A stretch of 57,777 bases of DNA, taken from the NCBI RefSeq assembly GCF_002838065.1, contig NZ_PIZU01000034.1:1-57777 (forward strand). The letters are read 5' to 3'. The position numbers and the translations under genes are program-made. This document shows positions 8,693-17,433 of the stretch, one piece after another (the first letter of the stretch is position 1; every line of letters starts with the position of its first letter). Under the pieces are notes generated by a model. That model had not been told where the DNA came from and made no database searches. It saw nothing but the letters and a program-made list of their open reading frames with translations. The DNA comes from Mycobacterium hubeiense (GTDB lineage Bacteria > Actinomycetota > Actinomycetes > Mycobacteriales > Mycobacteriaceae).

Positions 8693-10801
8693 ATGGCAAA
8701 AGACAAGCCCAGTGCAAAGCAACAACAACTCGACGGGTACCGCGTCAGTCGCGAAAGCGGATACCTGACCACCCAGCAGGGCGTGCGGGTGGATCACACC
8801 GATGACGCTTTGACCGTCGGCGAACGCGGCCCCACTCTCCTCGAGGACTTCCACGCCCGGGAGAAGATCACCCACTTCGACCACGAGCGCATACCCGAGC
8901 GTGTCGTGCACGCGCGTGGGGCGGGCGCATACGGCTATTTCGAGCCCTACGACGATTCCCTCGCCGAGTTCACCGTCGCGAGATTCTTGACCACACCGGG
9001 CAAGCAGACCCCGGTGTTCGTCCGGTTCTCCACGGTGGCCGGTTCGCGCGGATCGGCCGACACCGTGCGCGATGTCCGCGGCTTCGCCACGAAGTTCTAC
9101 ACCGAGCAGGGCAACTACGATCTGGTGGGCAACAACTTTCCGGTGTTTTTCATCCAGGACGGCATCAAGTTCCCCGACTTCGTGCACGCCGTGAAACCCG
9201 AGCCGCACAACGAGATACCGCAAGCCGCCTCGGCGCACGACACGCTGTGGGATTTCGTGTCACTGCAGCCGGAGACCCTGCACACCATCATGTGGCTGAT
9301 GTCGGACCGAGCCCTGCCGCGCAGCTACCGGATGATGCAGGGCTTCGGCGTGCACACCTTCCGGCTCGTCAACGCCCGCGGCGAGGGCACCTTCGTGAAA
9401 TTCCACTGGAAGCCGAAACTCGGTGTGCATTCCCTGGTTTGGGACGAGTGCCAGAAAATCGCCGGCAAAGACCCGGACTTCAACCGGCGCGACCTGTGGG
9501 ACGCCATCGAGGCCGGCGACTTTCCGGAGTGGGAGCTCGGCGTGCAGTTGGTGCCGGAAAGCGACGAGTTCAATTTCCAGTTCGATCTGCTCGATGCCAC
9601 CAAAATCATTCCCGAAGAACAGGTTCCGGTTAGGCCGGTCGGGCGCATGGTGCTCAACCGCAATCCGGACAACTTCTTCGCCGAAACCGAGCAGGTGGCG
9701 TTTCACACCGCGAACGTGGTTCCTGGCATCGACTTCACCAACGACCCGCTGCTGCAGTTCCGCAACTTCTCCTACCTCGACACGCAGCTGATCCGCCTGG
9801 GCGGACCGAATTTCGCGCAGCTGCCGGTCAACCGGCCGCTGGCCGATGTCCGCAACAACCAGCAGGACGGCTACGGCCAGCACGCGATTCCGCAGGGCAG
9901 GTCGAGCTATTTCAAGAACACCATCGGCGGTGGCTGCCCGGCGCTGGCCGACGAGGACGTATCCCGGCACTACACCGAGAAGGTGGACGGGCACAAGATC
10001 CGCCAGCGCGCCAAGAGTTTCCAGGATCACTACAGCCAGGCGCGGATGTTCTGGAAGAGCATGTCGGCGGTGGAGGCCAAACACATCATCGCCGCGTTCG
10101 CATTCGAACTCGGCAAGGTCGAGGTGCGCGAGATCCGTTCGGCCGTCGTCGCGCAGCTCAATCTCGTCGACCACGAGCTGGCCAGCCAGGTGGCGGGAAA
10201 GTTGGGCCTGCCCGAACCGGCCGAGGAGTCCGTCGACGACAAGATGCCCGCCTCACCGGCGCTGTCGCAGCTCAATACCGCCAGAGACAGCGCGGCCACC
10301 CGCAAAATCGCGCTGCTGGCCGCCGACGGCGTGGATGTGCGCGGTGTCGAGCGGTTCCGCCAGGCGATGGGGGAGTACGGGGCGATCGTCGAGGTGCTCG
10401 CGCCCGCCGGGGGCGGCACGCTGTCGGGTGGACAGGGCGGCGAGCTGTCGGTCGACCGCGCCATCACCACCATGGCGTCGGTGCTCTACGACGCGGTCGT
10501 GGTGCCGTGCGGACCGGCGTCGGTGGAAGCGTTGGCCAACGACGGTTATGCCGTGCATTTCGTCACCGAGGCCTACAAGCACCTCAAGGCGGTGGGCGCG
10601 TTCGGCGCGGGCGTCGACCTGTTGCGCACGGCCGGGGTGGCCGAGCAGTTCGCCAACGGATCCGACGTCGTCGTCTCCCATGGTGTGGTGACGACGACGG
10701 CGGCCGAAGACACTCTGCCCGACGCATTTTCGGAGCAGTTCGCCGTCGCGGTCGCGCAGCACCGCGCCTGGGATCGCGATACCGATCCGGTGCCGGCCTA
10801 A
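8693..10801 (+). CDS. katE: large-subunit monofunctional catalase (HPII/KatE type)
   Basis: This haem catalase of 702 residues destroys hydrogen peroxide in the cytoplasm. The length and a C-terminal flavodoxin/DJ-1-like domain (about residues 550-690, starting R-K-I-A-L-L-A-A-D-G-V) mark the large-subunit clade. The distal His is His73 in R-V-V-H-A-R-G, the distal Asn lies in V-G-N-N-F-P-V-F-F (about 147), and the proximal haem Tyr sits in R-N-F-S-Y-L-D-T-Q. The ATG at 8693 is favoured; an in-frame ATG at 8660 is possible. The gene stands alone, followed by a strong hairpin, in a stretch flanked by gene remnants. Confidence 0.92.
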   Translation: MAKDKPSAKQQQLDGYRVSRESGYLTTQQGVRVDHTDDALTVGERGPTLLEDFHAREKITHFDHERIPERVVHARGAGAYGYFEPYDDSLAEFTVARFLTTPGKQTPVFVRFSTVAGSRGSADTVRDVRGFATKFYTEQGNYDLVGNNFPVFFIQDGIKFPDFVHAVKPEPHNEIPQAASAHDTLWDFVSLQPETLHTIMWLMSDRALPRSYRMMQGFGVHTFRLVNARGEGTFVKFHWKPKLGVHSLVWDECQKIAGKDPDFNRRDLWDAIEAGDFPEWELGVQLVPESDEFNFQFDLLDATKIIPEEQVPVRPVGRMVLNRNPDNFFAETEQVAFHTANVVPGIDFTNDPLLQFRNFSYLDTQLIRLGGPNFAQLPVNRPLADVRNNQQDGYGQHAIPQGRSSYFKNTIGGGCPALADEDVSRHYTEKVDGHKIRQRAKSFQDHYSQARMFWKSMSAVEAKHIIAAFAFELGKVEVREIRSAVVAQLNLVDHELASQVAGKLGLPEPAEESVDDKMPASPALSQLNTARDSAATRKIALLAADGVDVRGVERFRQAMGEYGAIVEVLAPAGGGTLSGGQGGELSVDRAITTMASVLYDAVVVPCGPASVEALANDGYAVHFVTEAYKHLKAVGAFGAGVDLLRTAGVAEQFANGSDVVVSHGVVTTTAAEDTLPDAFSEQFAVAVAQHRAWDRDTDPVPA

Positions 10802-10820
10802 CGCCGCCGAGGGATCGAAT

Positions 10821-10867
10821 CTGAGCTTGTGCTCGAAAATCGACGGAAAAATCGAGCACAAGTTCAG
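10821..10867. terminator. long hairpin after the catalase gene
   Basis: Arms at 10821-10836 and 10852-10867 pair over 16 bases with a single mismatch around a 15-base A-rich loop. The hairpin starts 20 bases after the katE stop. There is no clear U-tract, as is usual for mycobacterial intrinsic terminators. Confidence 0.6.
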
Positions 10868-11107
10868 TTTCGACGGCCTGACTCCTTGTACCAGCGGTCG
10901 AGCAGGGCGGGGATCTCGGCGAGTAGGAAAGCGTAGAAGTCGCGCATCTGGGTGAGGCGTCGACGGGCCAGGCTGTCGTCGCGGCGATCGTTGCGAACAG
11001 ACTGCGTGTCAACGTGATTCCTTCCAACCGATGGGCAACGGTCCCGCACGATACTGGCCTGTCGACACGATGCAGCCGCCATTATTCGGCCTGCTGACAA
11101 TGTCGGG
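10868..11107. other. intergenic region with no convincing gene
   Basis: The minus strand holds a short frame ending at 10864 whose last part (Q-M-R-D-F-Y-A-F-L-L-A-E-I-P-A-L-L-D-R-W-Y) has plausible protein character. It has no good start codon and I recognise no family. It may be a remnant of a small gene. The plus strand shows nothing. Confidence 0.3.
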
Positions 11108-11494
11108 TGGCGCGTGCTTGCGCCTGTTCTCCATCGCCGCCGGCGGCTCGGACTGGCCTACGTGACGGTTGCCAGGGATGGACTGCCGGGCGAACTCACC
11201 ACCTGGCGGCGTGGGTAGCGTGCATTGCCGATGCCCGCCCGCTGGACGAATACAGCGACGTCCTCGCCCGCGCCGGGCCTGCGCACCCGCCACAGCGAAA
11301 ACCACGATGACGCGTTGCTGCGCATCATCGACCAAGTTGAAGCCCGAGCGCACCTCGCACGAATGACACCCGGGTCGGTGTTGGACACCGCCGGCGTCGA
11401 CATTGACGCCGTTACTCAATACATCAACGTAGCCCGCAGCGCTGTCACCGACGGCCAGCTGGTTTATTCATTGCTCATCGCAGAGAAACACTGA
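11108..11494 (+). pseudogene. remnant of a SAM-dependent methyltransferase (C-terminal part)
   Basis: Three frames, read in order, give the C-terminal part of a class I methyltransferase of the kind ending in a helical domain. First comes R-R-L-G-L-A-Y-V-T (about 11145-11200), then W-V-A-C-I-A-D-A-R-P-L-D-E-Y (about 11208-11280), then H-D-D-A-L-L-R-I-I-D-Q-V-E-A-R and G-V-D-I-D-A-V to the stop at 11494. At least two frameshifts separate the pieces, and the SAM-binding N-terminus (D-x-G-x-G) is missing. The frame order and wording of the motifs leave little doubt it is a degraded gene. The original function is not recoverable. Confidence 0.6.
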
Positions 11495-11562
11495 TCTTCA
11501 CCGCATCGCGGTTCACCTGCTCACCGGTTGCGCACGGGTGCAGGAAACGCTCTGTTTGCGCG

Positions 11563-12756
11563 CTAGTTACGCAAAGTGGCATTGCGACGATCAACAAATT
11601 CGGGCCAGCCGAGCAGCCGCGCACCGAACACTGCGACCTGCAGGGTGAACTTCTGCCGCGGCTCATGGACCGAATAACCAGTGAGCTCCTTGACTCGCTG
11701 CAGGCGATAAGTGACCGTTCGGACGCCGACGTGCAAGTGGCGGGCTGCGAGTGTCGCCACGCCACCGGCCATGAAGTACGCGGACACGGTGTCCAGCAGC
11801 ACAACGGGCCCGGTCCGCGCTGCCCGCAACGGCTCGAGCACCGCCTCGACGAGATCCGCGAGCGCAGCGCTGTCGCGAATCAGCACCTGGTAGACGAGTA
11901 GATCCGACGCGGAGTACACGGGACCGGGCAACTGCAGGCGCTGGCCGATGTCCAGTGCCTGCCGGGCCTGTTCAAAGGATCTAACGGCACCGCCGGGCCC
12001 GTGCTGGGAGCGTCCAATGCCGGCCCGCCAGAAACCGTCCGGCCCCAGCGCCTCGACAACTCTGTCAAGAAACCTCTTCGGCACGTTGTGCCCGTCTGGG
12101 GCGACGCACACCAACAGGCCCTCCTTCGTCGTCACGAGGACGTCCCGACTTGCCAAGCCAAAGTGCATCGCGGATTCGACCTGACGGGTGACAGGATCGC
12201 CGTCGACGAAAGGCGGATTTCCCTCGATCGCCACCACCACGTGGCTATGGGCCAACCGCAGGCCGTATCGTTCGGCGCGTTCCGCGAGCGTCTCGAGGTT
12301 CCGTCCCTCGAGCAGATCATCGACGAATGCGCGCCGAAACGACTCCTCCTGGCGTAGCGACCAGCGCTGCGCCTCCTCGTACCCCGCCGCCACCGCCATG
12401 ATCGCGGTGTCGGCAGCGCGGAAGACCGCCTCGCCGATGTGGCGCAGCGCGTCGGTCCCATCGGCCGCCTGCACGCCGGGAAGCGACTCCCAGGCCACCC
12501 ACGTGGCGCTCAGATAGAGGTCGATGACCCCGCACATCGGCACGCCCTGCTCAGCCGCGCGCGCGCCGATGTCACGGCGTCTGCGCAAGTCATCCTGGCA
12601 GAATTGGCCTCCTGTGCTGACTTGCGCAAGCAAAGTCAGGTAGCCGTCGAGCAGTTCGGGCGGCATGCCGTGCGCGTCTTTACTCGCTCGTGCGGCCAGC
12701 TCCGCCAGGTCCGTCAGCCCGACGCTCGAGGAGCCCGGACCCGTCCGTCGCGCCAT
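11563..12756 (-). CDS. PucR/CdaR-type transcriptional regulator
   Basis: This transcriptional regulator of 397 residues has the C-terminal PucR helix-turn-helix (A-T-L-A-A-R-H-L-H-V with T-V-T-Y-R-L-Q-R-V, about residues 340-370). A GGDEF-like middle domain (G-I-G-R-S near 250) and a helical N-terminal sensory part precede it. No ligand-binding family is recognisable at the N-terminus. The gene is divergent from the CBS-Mrp operon with a 208-base gap, so it is the nearest candidate regulator of that operon. The effector is unknown. It is intact, unlike the PucR-type remnant at 8062-8604. Confidence 0.85.
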   Translation of the reverse strand: MARRTGPGSSSVGLTDLAELAARASKDAHGMPPELLDGYLTLLAQVSTGGQFCQDDLRRRRDIGARAAEQGVPMCGVIDLYLSATWVAWESLPGVQAADGTDALRHIGEAVFRAADTAIMAVAAGYEEAQRWSLRQEESFRRAFVDDLLEGRNLETLAERAERYGLRLAHSHVVVAIEGNPPFVDGDPVTRQVESAMHFGLASRDVLVTTKEGLLVCVAPDGHNVPKRFLDRVVEALGPDGFWRAGIGRSQHGPGGAVRSFEQARQALDIGQRLQLPGPVYSASDLLVYQVLIRDSAALADLVEAVLEPLRAARTGPVVLLDTVSAYFMAGGVATLAARHLHVGVRTVTYRLQRVKELTGYSVHEPRQKFTLQVAVFGARLLGWPEFVDRRNATLRN

Positions 12757-12964
12757 ACGTCGTTTCCTCTAGTCAAGTAGTTCCCTTCCAGCTTGCTACT
12801 TTGCGCGCGGTGTTACTACCGGTGGTTTGCGTGCTGGCGAACCGCGACACCACATTGCCGGTGGTCGGCAACGAGATTCGAGCTTTGATGGCGGTGTCGG
12901 GCATTGGGTGACGCAGGGCCGGTACCAGAGAATCGCGGTCACAAAGCAAACCCGGGAGACGCTG
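12757..12964. promoter_or_regulatory. divergent promoter region between the PucR gene and the CBS-Mrp operon
   Basis: This 208-base non-coding gap separates two divergent start codons and must carry promoters for both directions. I see no strong palindrome. A GGGAG ribosome-binding site lies just before the CBS start at 12965. Confidence 0.4.
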
Positions 12965-13426
12965 ATGCGCGCTGCTGACGTCACCGAGACGTTGCCGACC
13001 GCGCGGCCAAGCGATGACGTTCTGTCTGCGGTTCGGTTGGTCACGCGACACCACTTACCGGGGCTCGTTGTCGCTGACGAACTGGGAGAAGTGGTTGGAT
13101 GCATGTCGTCCGTCGACCTGCTGCGGCTGGCGCTACCACGCTACGTCCAGGAGGAACCCGGCTTGGCCCGGGTGTTCGATGAGGGGCACGCCGACCGCAT
13201 CGCCGCCGCGTTGGTGGGCATCCGGGTACGCGACGTGATGAGCACGGCCAGCGCCCGAATTCCGATAGCCCGGCCGCAGGCGACCGTCATCGAAGTGGCC
13301 GAGCTGATGGCCGAGCGCTGCAGTCCGCTCGTCGTGGTCGCACGGGAGCAGGGGGGCACGCTCGGCGTAGTCACCGTCAACCACCTTCTTGAACTGCTGG
13401 TGGATGCTGCGGAGGGAACAACGTGA
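12965..13426 (+). CDS. CBS-domain pair protein, first gene of the Mrp-like operon
   Basis: This cytoplasmic protein of 153 residues consists of two CBS motifs (about residues 5-60 and 90-150) forming a Bateman module. Such modules usually sense adenine nucleotides or ionic strength. A linker P-R-Y-V-Q-E-E-P-G-L-A separates the halves and is shared with the CBS protein at 25231-25674, so the two are paralogues. The start ATG 12965 has a GGGAG site; the longer frame upstream has no CBS character. Its TGA overlaps the GTG of mrpE, so it is translationally coupled to the antiporter and is a likely regulatory subunit (inference). Confidence 0.85.
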   Translation: MRAADVTETLPTARPSDDVLSAVRLVTRHHLPGLVVADELGEVVGCMSSVDLLRLALPRYVQEEPGLARVFDEGHADRIAAALVGIRVRDVMSTASARIPIARPQATVIEVAELMAERCSPLVVVAREQGGTLGVVTVNHLLELLVDAAEGTT

Positions 13427-13953
13427 ACCGGCCCGACGCGGCGAATGCGCGCGTAGGTGGTGCGCGGCGCAAAAGCGTCCGGCGGATGTTTCCGATGGTC
13501 CCGCTGCTCGCCGCGTTCTGGTTGATCCTCTCCGGTCATATCGAACCGCGGATGTTGGCGCTGGGCGCGGGGTCGATCATTGTGGTTTGTGCGATGACCT
13601 GGCGGGCGGAGGTCTACCAGCACTACGACCTCACGGTTCCGTTCCTGCTGCGCCTGCCGCGGTTCTTCCTGTGGCTGGGGGTGCAGGTCCTCGTCTCGTC
13701 GCTTGCTGTCGTGCGCAAGGTGTGGTCGCCTCGCCTGGCGCTCCGGCCAGTGGTGGCAGCGATACCAGCGCACGCCTTGCCGGAACTCACCCAGGTCACC
13801 TATGCCAACGCGATCACGCTGACCCCCGGCACCCTGTCCCTAGATGTCAGCGACAGGCTCATCCGCGTCCACGGCCTGGATAAGGCCGACATCGACGCAC
13901 TTCGCGACGGGGCGATGTTGCGTCGGCTGCCACACACCGGAGGACGGCGATGA
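13423..13953 (+). CDS. mrpE: Mrp/Mbh-type antiporter subunit E
   Basis: This protein of 176 residues belongs to the MnhE/MrpE (MbhA) family. A short polar N-terminus precedes two or three hydrophobic helices (P-M-V-P-L-L-A-A-F-W-L-I-L from about residue 24), and the conserved C-terminal T-Y-A-N-A-I-T-L-T-P-G-T-L family motif lies near residue 125. It is an accessory membrane subunit of multi-gene cation/proton antiporters. The GTG start overlaps the CBS stop and its own stop overlaps the mrpF start. Confidence 0.9.
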   Translation: MNRPDAANARVGGARRKSVRRMFPMVPLLAAFWLILSGHIEPRMLALGAGSIIVVCAMTWRAEVYQHYDLTVPFLLRLPRFFLWLGVQVLVSSLAVVRKVWSPRLALRPVVAAIPAHALPELTQVTYANAITLTPGTLSLDVSDRLIRVHGLDKADIDALRDGAMLRRLPHTGGRR

Positions 13954-14246
13954 CCTTCGTGGTGATGGCTGCGCTGCTGGCCAGCATGGTCCTGGCGCTG
14001 ATCCGCGCGTTCGCCGGCCCCGGTCTGTACAACCGCATCCTCGCTGTCAACATGTTCGGCACGAAAACCGTGCTCTTCGTGGCGGTGGCCGGTTTTCTCT
14101 TCGGCCGACCGGACTTCCTCGACATCGGAATCCTGTACGCGCTGGTCAACTTCGTCGCGGTCGTCGCGGTGCTTCGTCTGAGCCACTACCAGGAACTGAT
14201 CAGCGGGCCAGAAGGTCCAGAAGACATGGAAGGTGCGTACCGGTGA
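13950..14246 (+). CDS. mrpF: Mrp/Mbh-type antiporter subunit F
   Basis: This is a small protein of 98 residues with three predicted membrane helices. It shows the MrpF/MbhB family features G-P-G-L-Y-N-R-I-L-A-V-N near residue 30 and G-R-P-D-F-L-D-I-G-I-L-Y-A-L near residue 55. It forms part of the E-F-G core of Mrp-type antiporters. The ATG overlaps the mrpE stop and the stop overlaps the mrpG start, giving a continuous coupled message. Confidence 0.92.
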   Translation: MTFVVMAALLASMVLALIRAFAGPGLYNRILAVNMFGTKTVLFVAVAGFLFGRPDFLDIGILYALVNFVAVVAVLRLSHYQELISGPEGPEDMEGAYR

Positions 14247-14557
14247 ACGCGATCGCGGTGGCGGGCTACGCGTTGATGGGGGCCGGCGCCCTGTTCGTGC
14301 TCTCGGGCGGTGTGGGCCTGCTGCGGTTCCCGGACTTCTACACGCGCATTCACGCCGTCAGCGTCACGGACTCCGCCGGCGCCGGCCTCATCCTCGTCGG
14401 CCTGCTGCTGCTGCCGAGCGGCTGGTCCACTGAGGTCCGCCTTCTGATCATCCTGCTCTTCTTCATGCTGACCAGCCCGACCGCGACCCACATCCTGGCA
14501 CACGCCGCACGCCGCGACGGCGTCCAGATGTGGCGGGAAGGTGACCGACGCCGCTGA
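14243..14557 (+). CDS. mrpG: Mrp/Mbh-type antiporter subunit G
   Basis: This small membrane protein of 104 residues has three helices and the MrpG/MbhC signature G-L-L-R-F-P-D-F-Y-T-R-I-H-A near residue 27, followed by P-T-A-T-H near residue 80. The GTG start at 14243 overlaps the mrpF stop. It contributes to the small-subunit platform of the antiporter. Its 3' end overlaps the preferred start of the next gene by 17 bases. Confidence 0.92.
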   Translation: MNAIAVAGYALMGAGALFVLSGGVGLLRFPDFYTRIHAVSVTDSAGAGLILVGLLLLPSGWSTEVRLLIILLFFMLTSPTATHILAHAARRDGVQMWREGDRRR

Positions 14558-15590
14558 TGAAACCGTCATGACGACGTTCACTTTGATCAACGTCACGCTG
14601 CTCGCGATCCTCGCGGCGACGGCGGTGGCCATCGCGCGGATACGTGCCCTCTACGAGGCGACCATGCTGGCTGCATTGTTCAGCCTGGTCACCGCGACCT
14701 TGTTCGTGTTGTTGGATGCCCCGGATGTCGCATTCACCGAAGCAGCTGTCGGCGTCGGCATCAGCACCGTCCTGCTGCTCGGCGTGCTCGCACTGACCCG
14801 CTCATGGGAGGCAGTCACACCGCCGCGACGACGTCTGCCAGGACTGGCCGCCGTCGTCCTGGCCGGTGCAGCGCTCGGCTATGCGAGCCAGGATCTGCCG
14901 CCGTTCGGCGACGCCGGGAACCCCGTCCAGAATCACCCCGTCACCAACACCTACCTGTACCAATCCCAGCAGGAAATCGGGATACCCAACACGGTCACCT
15001 CGGTGCTTGCGAGCTACCGCGCGCTTGACACACTGGGCGAGCTGGTGGTCGTCTTCACGGCTGGCGTCGCGGTACTTTCGTTGCTCGGTCCGCTGGTACG
15101 GCCGGAGGAGGCGAGGCCGGGGGCTGACTTCCACCTCGCCGACTACCGCGTCATCCGCGTCATCACCGCCCTGCTGCTGCCATTCATTCTGCTCTTCGCT
15201 CTGTATGTGCTTTTTCACGGTGAGTACGGCCCCGGCGGCGGCTTCCAGGCGGGCGTCATATTCGCCTCGGGCGCCGTTCTCTACAGCCTCGTGTTCGGTC
15301 TCGACCGAGCGCAGTACGTGGTGCCGCGGCGCGCATTGTGGTCACTAGTCTCGCTCGGCTTGCTCGCATATCTCGGGCTCGGCGTCGTGACGATGGTGTT
15401 GGGTGATTCGTTCCTGAACTACGACGTGTTAAGTCCGAGCCACCCAGAGACCGGCCAACACCTCGGAATTCTGCTGGTAGAGGCGTCCATCGGCGCCACC
15501 GTCTCGGCGGTTATGGCGGGGATCTTCTTCAGCTTCGCCAGTTGGGGGGTCGCGAGCCGCGCGGAGGCGAGCATGGAGGTGCCGCGGTGA
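14541..15590 (+). CDS. fused MrpA C-terminal (DUF4040/MbhD-MbhE) and MrpB subunit
   Basis: This is a membrane protein of 349 residues. Residues 15-90 are a DUF4040/MbhD-like domain with L-Y-E-A-T-M and V-A-F-T-E-A-A-V-G-V-G. Residues 90-190 resemble MbhE (T-L-G-E-L-V-V-V-F-T-A-G). Residues 200-340 are an MnhB domain (L-F-H-G-E-Y-G-P-G-G-G-F-Q-A-G and P-E-T-G-Q-H-L-G-I). In classical Mrp operons the first two domains form the end of the large MrpA and MnhB is a separate MrpB; here they form one protein without the NuoL-like half of MrpA. GTG 14541 or ATG 14568 could be the start. Confidence 0.85.
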   Translation: MTDAADETVMTTFTLINVTLLAILAATAVAIARIRALYEATMLAALFSLVTATLFVLLDAPDVAFTEAAVGVGISTVLLLGVLALTRSWEAVTPPRRRLPGLAAVVLAGAALGYASQDLPPFGDAGNPVQNHPVTNTYLYQSQQEIGIPNTVTSVLASYRALDTLGELVVVFTAGVAVLSLLGPLVRPEEARPGADFHLADYRVIRVITALLLPFILLFALYVLFHGEYGPGGGFQAGVIFASGAVLYSLVFGLDRAQYVVPRRALWSLVSLGLLAYLGLGVVTMVLGDSFLNYDVLSPSHPETGQHLGILLVEASIGATVSAVMAGIFFSFASWGVASRAEASMEVPR

Positions 15591-15961
15591 TTGCCACCCA
15601 CTACAACTACTGGCTTCTGTTCGCCATCATGCTGACCGGCCTCTACATCGTTATCAGCCATAACAACCTGCTGAAAAAGCTCATCGGCCTCACCGTGTTC
15701 CAGGTCGGCATACTTCTGTTCTTCATCGGCCTCGGCAAAGTCGCCGGTGGAAGCGCGCCGATCATTTCGGACCGCGTTCAGACCTACTCGCACCCATTGC
15801 CGCAGGTGCTGATTCTGACTGCGATCGTGGTGGGCGTCGCGACCCTCGCGGTGGGACTTGCACTGGCCGTACGCATCTTCGACGCGTACGGGACCGTCGA
15901 GGAGGACCAAGTCCTCAAGCGTGACGCCGCCGACGCAAACGACGACGACTCCGGTGACTGA
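15587..15961 (+). CDS. mrpC: Mrp/Mbh-type antiporter subunit C
   Basis: This protein of 124 residues is homologous to MrpC/NuoK (MbhG), with three helices and the family stretch H-P-L-P-Q-V-L-I-L-T-A-I-V-V-G near residue 65. It has an acidic C-terminal tail (D-A-A-D-A-N-D-D-D-S-G-D). The GTG at 15587 overlaps the stop of the preceding gene, and its TGA overlaps the ATG of mrpD. It pairs with the NuoN/M-type subunits in the proton-translocating core. Confidence 0.92.
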   Translation: MIATHYNYWLLFAIMLTGLYIVISHNNLLKKLIGLTVFQVGILLFFIGLGKVAGGSAPIISDRVQTYSHPLPQVLILTAIVVGVATLAVGLALAVRIFDAYGTVEEDQVLKRDAADANDDDSGD

Positions 15962-17433
15962 TGATTGCCCAGCTGCCGGCGCTGCAAGTGGCAATCCCGC
16001 TGATCTGCGCGCCGCTATGCATGCTGCTGCGGTCCCGGTTCGTGGCCTGGCTGTTATTCCTCGTCGCGGCGGGCGGTTCGCTGACCTGCGCCGCCCTGCT
16101 TGCCCAGCACGTGGCCCGGGATGGCGCGCTGCACTACGCGATGGGCGACTGGCCTGCTCCGTCGGGCATCGAGTTCGTGGTGAGCAGCTTCAACACGCCG
16201 ATCTTGCTTCTGGTGTCGCTGGTGGCCGTGGTGACGGCGGTCTACGGACGCAGCAGCGTCGCCGCCGAGATAGACACCCGACGCATTGTGCTCCTGTACA
16301 CGTGCCTGTGCCTCACCTTGTCCGGGCTGCTGGGCCTGGCCATCACCGCGGATGCCTTCAACGCGTTCGTGTTCCTCGAGATCAGCTCCCTCGCCACCTA
16401 CACCCTGATCGCCATGGGCAGCCGCCGGCGCGCGCTGCTGGCCAGCTTCCACTACCTGGTGATCGGCAGCGTCGGAGCGCTCTTCGTGTTGCTTGGCATC
16501 GGGCTGGCTTATGCGCTCACGGGCACGCTCAACATGCCCGATCTGGCCGAGCGCCTGACGGATAGCCACGGCAACCGTGCCCTCTACGCCGCCGTAGTTT
16601 TCGTTTTCGTGGGCCTGGCGATCAAGATGGCGCTCTTCCCTCTGCACGCCTGGCTGCCTGGAGCCTACGCGGAGGCGCCGTCCGCCGTGAGCGTGTTCGT
16701 CGCCGCCACCAGCACCAAGGTCGCGATCTATGTGTTCTGCCGATTCGCCTTCACGGTGTTCGGCGCGGCGCTGGTGTTCGGCAGAATGCCGATCGAGCAG
16801 ATCGGCCTGCTGCTGGCCAGCCTGGCGATGCTGGTCGGCTCTGCCGTCGCGTGCGTCCAGAACGATTTGCGGTACCTGCTGGCCTGGTCCAGCGTCGCGC
16901 AAATCGGCTACATCATCGCCGGGGTCAGCCTGGCCACCGCGGCCGGCGTCTCGGCCGCGTACCTGCACGTGATCAACCACGCCATCACCAAGGCGGCGTT
17001 GTTCGCGGCTGCCGGGCTATTGCTGCTGCGGCTCGGTTCGGTGCGGCTCGCCGACCTGGCCGGGTTGGGTCGCCGCATGCCCTGGACGTTCGCTGCGATC
17101 GCGGCGGCCGGGCTCGGGCTGGTTGGAGTGCCGCCAACAGCAGGGTTTGTCAGCAAGTGGGCGCTGGTGACGGCGCTGATCGAGCGGGGCGCGTGGCCCG
17201 TGCTACTGGCCGTGCTGGCCAGCTCGCTGCTCGCGCTCGTCTACGTCGGGCGCGTCATCGAGACCGCCTGGTTCCGCGAAGCTCCCGCCCGGGCAGAACC
17301 GGCGACCCCGTCCGTTTCGATGGCCGCGGCGACGTGGTTCCTGGTTCTGCTGTCGGTCTACTTCGGCGTCGACGCGACGCTCCCGGCCGGCCTCGCCGAC
17401 GGCGCGGCGTCGGCACTGTTGGGGGGTGGGTGA
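15961..17433 (+). CDS. mrpD: Mrp/Mbh-type antiporter subunit D (NuoM/N-like, first copy)
   Basis: This is a 490-residue, 14-helix proton-translocating subunit of the NuoL/M/N family. The ion-path residues typical of the family are present. These are a Glu in helix 5 (F-V-F-L-E-I-S-S, about residue 140), Lys in helix 7 (A-I-K-M-A-L-F-P-L-H-A-W-L-P), Lys in helix 8 (S-T-K-V-A-I-Y) and Lys in helix 12 (F-V-S-K-W-A-L). It exchanges or conducts H+ across the membrane with the neighbouring subunits. The ATG overlaps the mrpC stop. Confidence 0.93.
   Translation: MIAQLPALQVAIPLICAPLCMLLRSRFVAWLLFLVAAGGSLTCAALLAQHVARDGALHYAMGDWPAPSGIEFVVSSFNTPILLLVSLVAVVTAVYGRSSVAAEIDTRRIVLLYTCLCLTLSGLLGLAITADAFNAFVFLEISSLATYTLIAMGSRRRALLASFHYLVIGSVGALFVLLGIGLAYALTGTLNMPDLAERLTDSHGNRALYAAVVFVFVGLAIKMALFPLHAWLPGAYAEAPSAVSVFVAATSTKVAIYVFCRFAFTVFGAALVFGRMPIEQIGLLLASLAMLVGSAVACVQNDLRYLLAWSSVAQIGYIIAGVSLATAAGVSAAYLHVINHAITKAALFAAAGLLLLRLGSVRLADLAGLGRRMPWTFAAIAAAGLGLVGVPPTAGFVSKWALVTALIERGAWPVLLAVLASSLLALVYVGRVIETAWFREAPARAEPATPSVSMAAATWFLVLLSVYFGVDATLPAGLADGAASALLGGG

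Noticed and set aside
10864..11027. Small minus-strand protein ending near 10864
   Set aside because: The C-terminal stretch looks protein-like, but there is no acceptable start codon with a ribosome-binding site and no family recognised, so it is only noted as a possible remnant.
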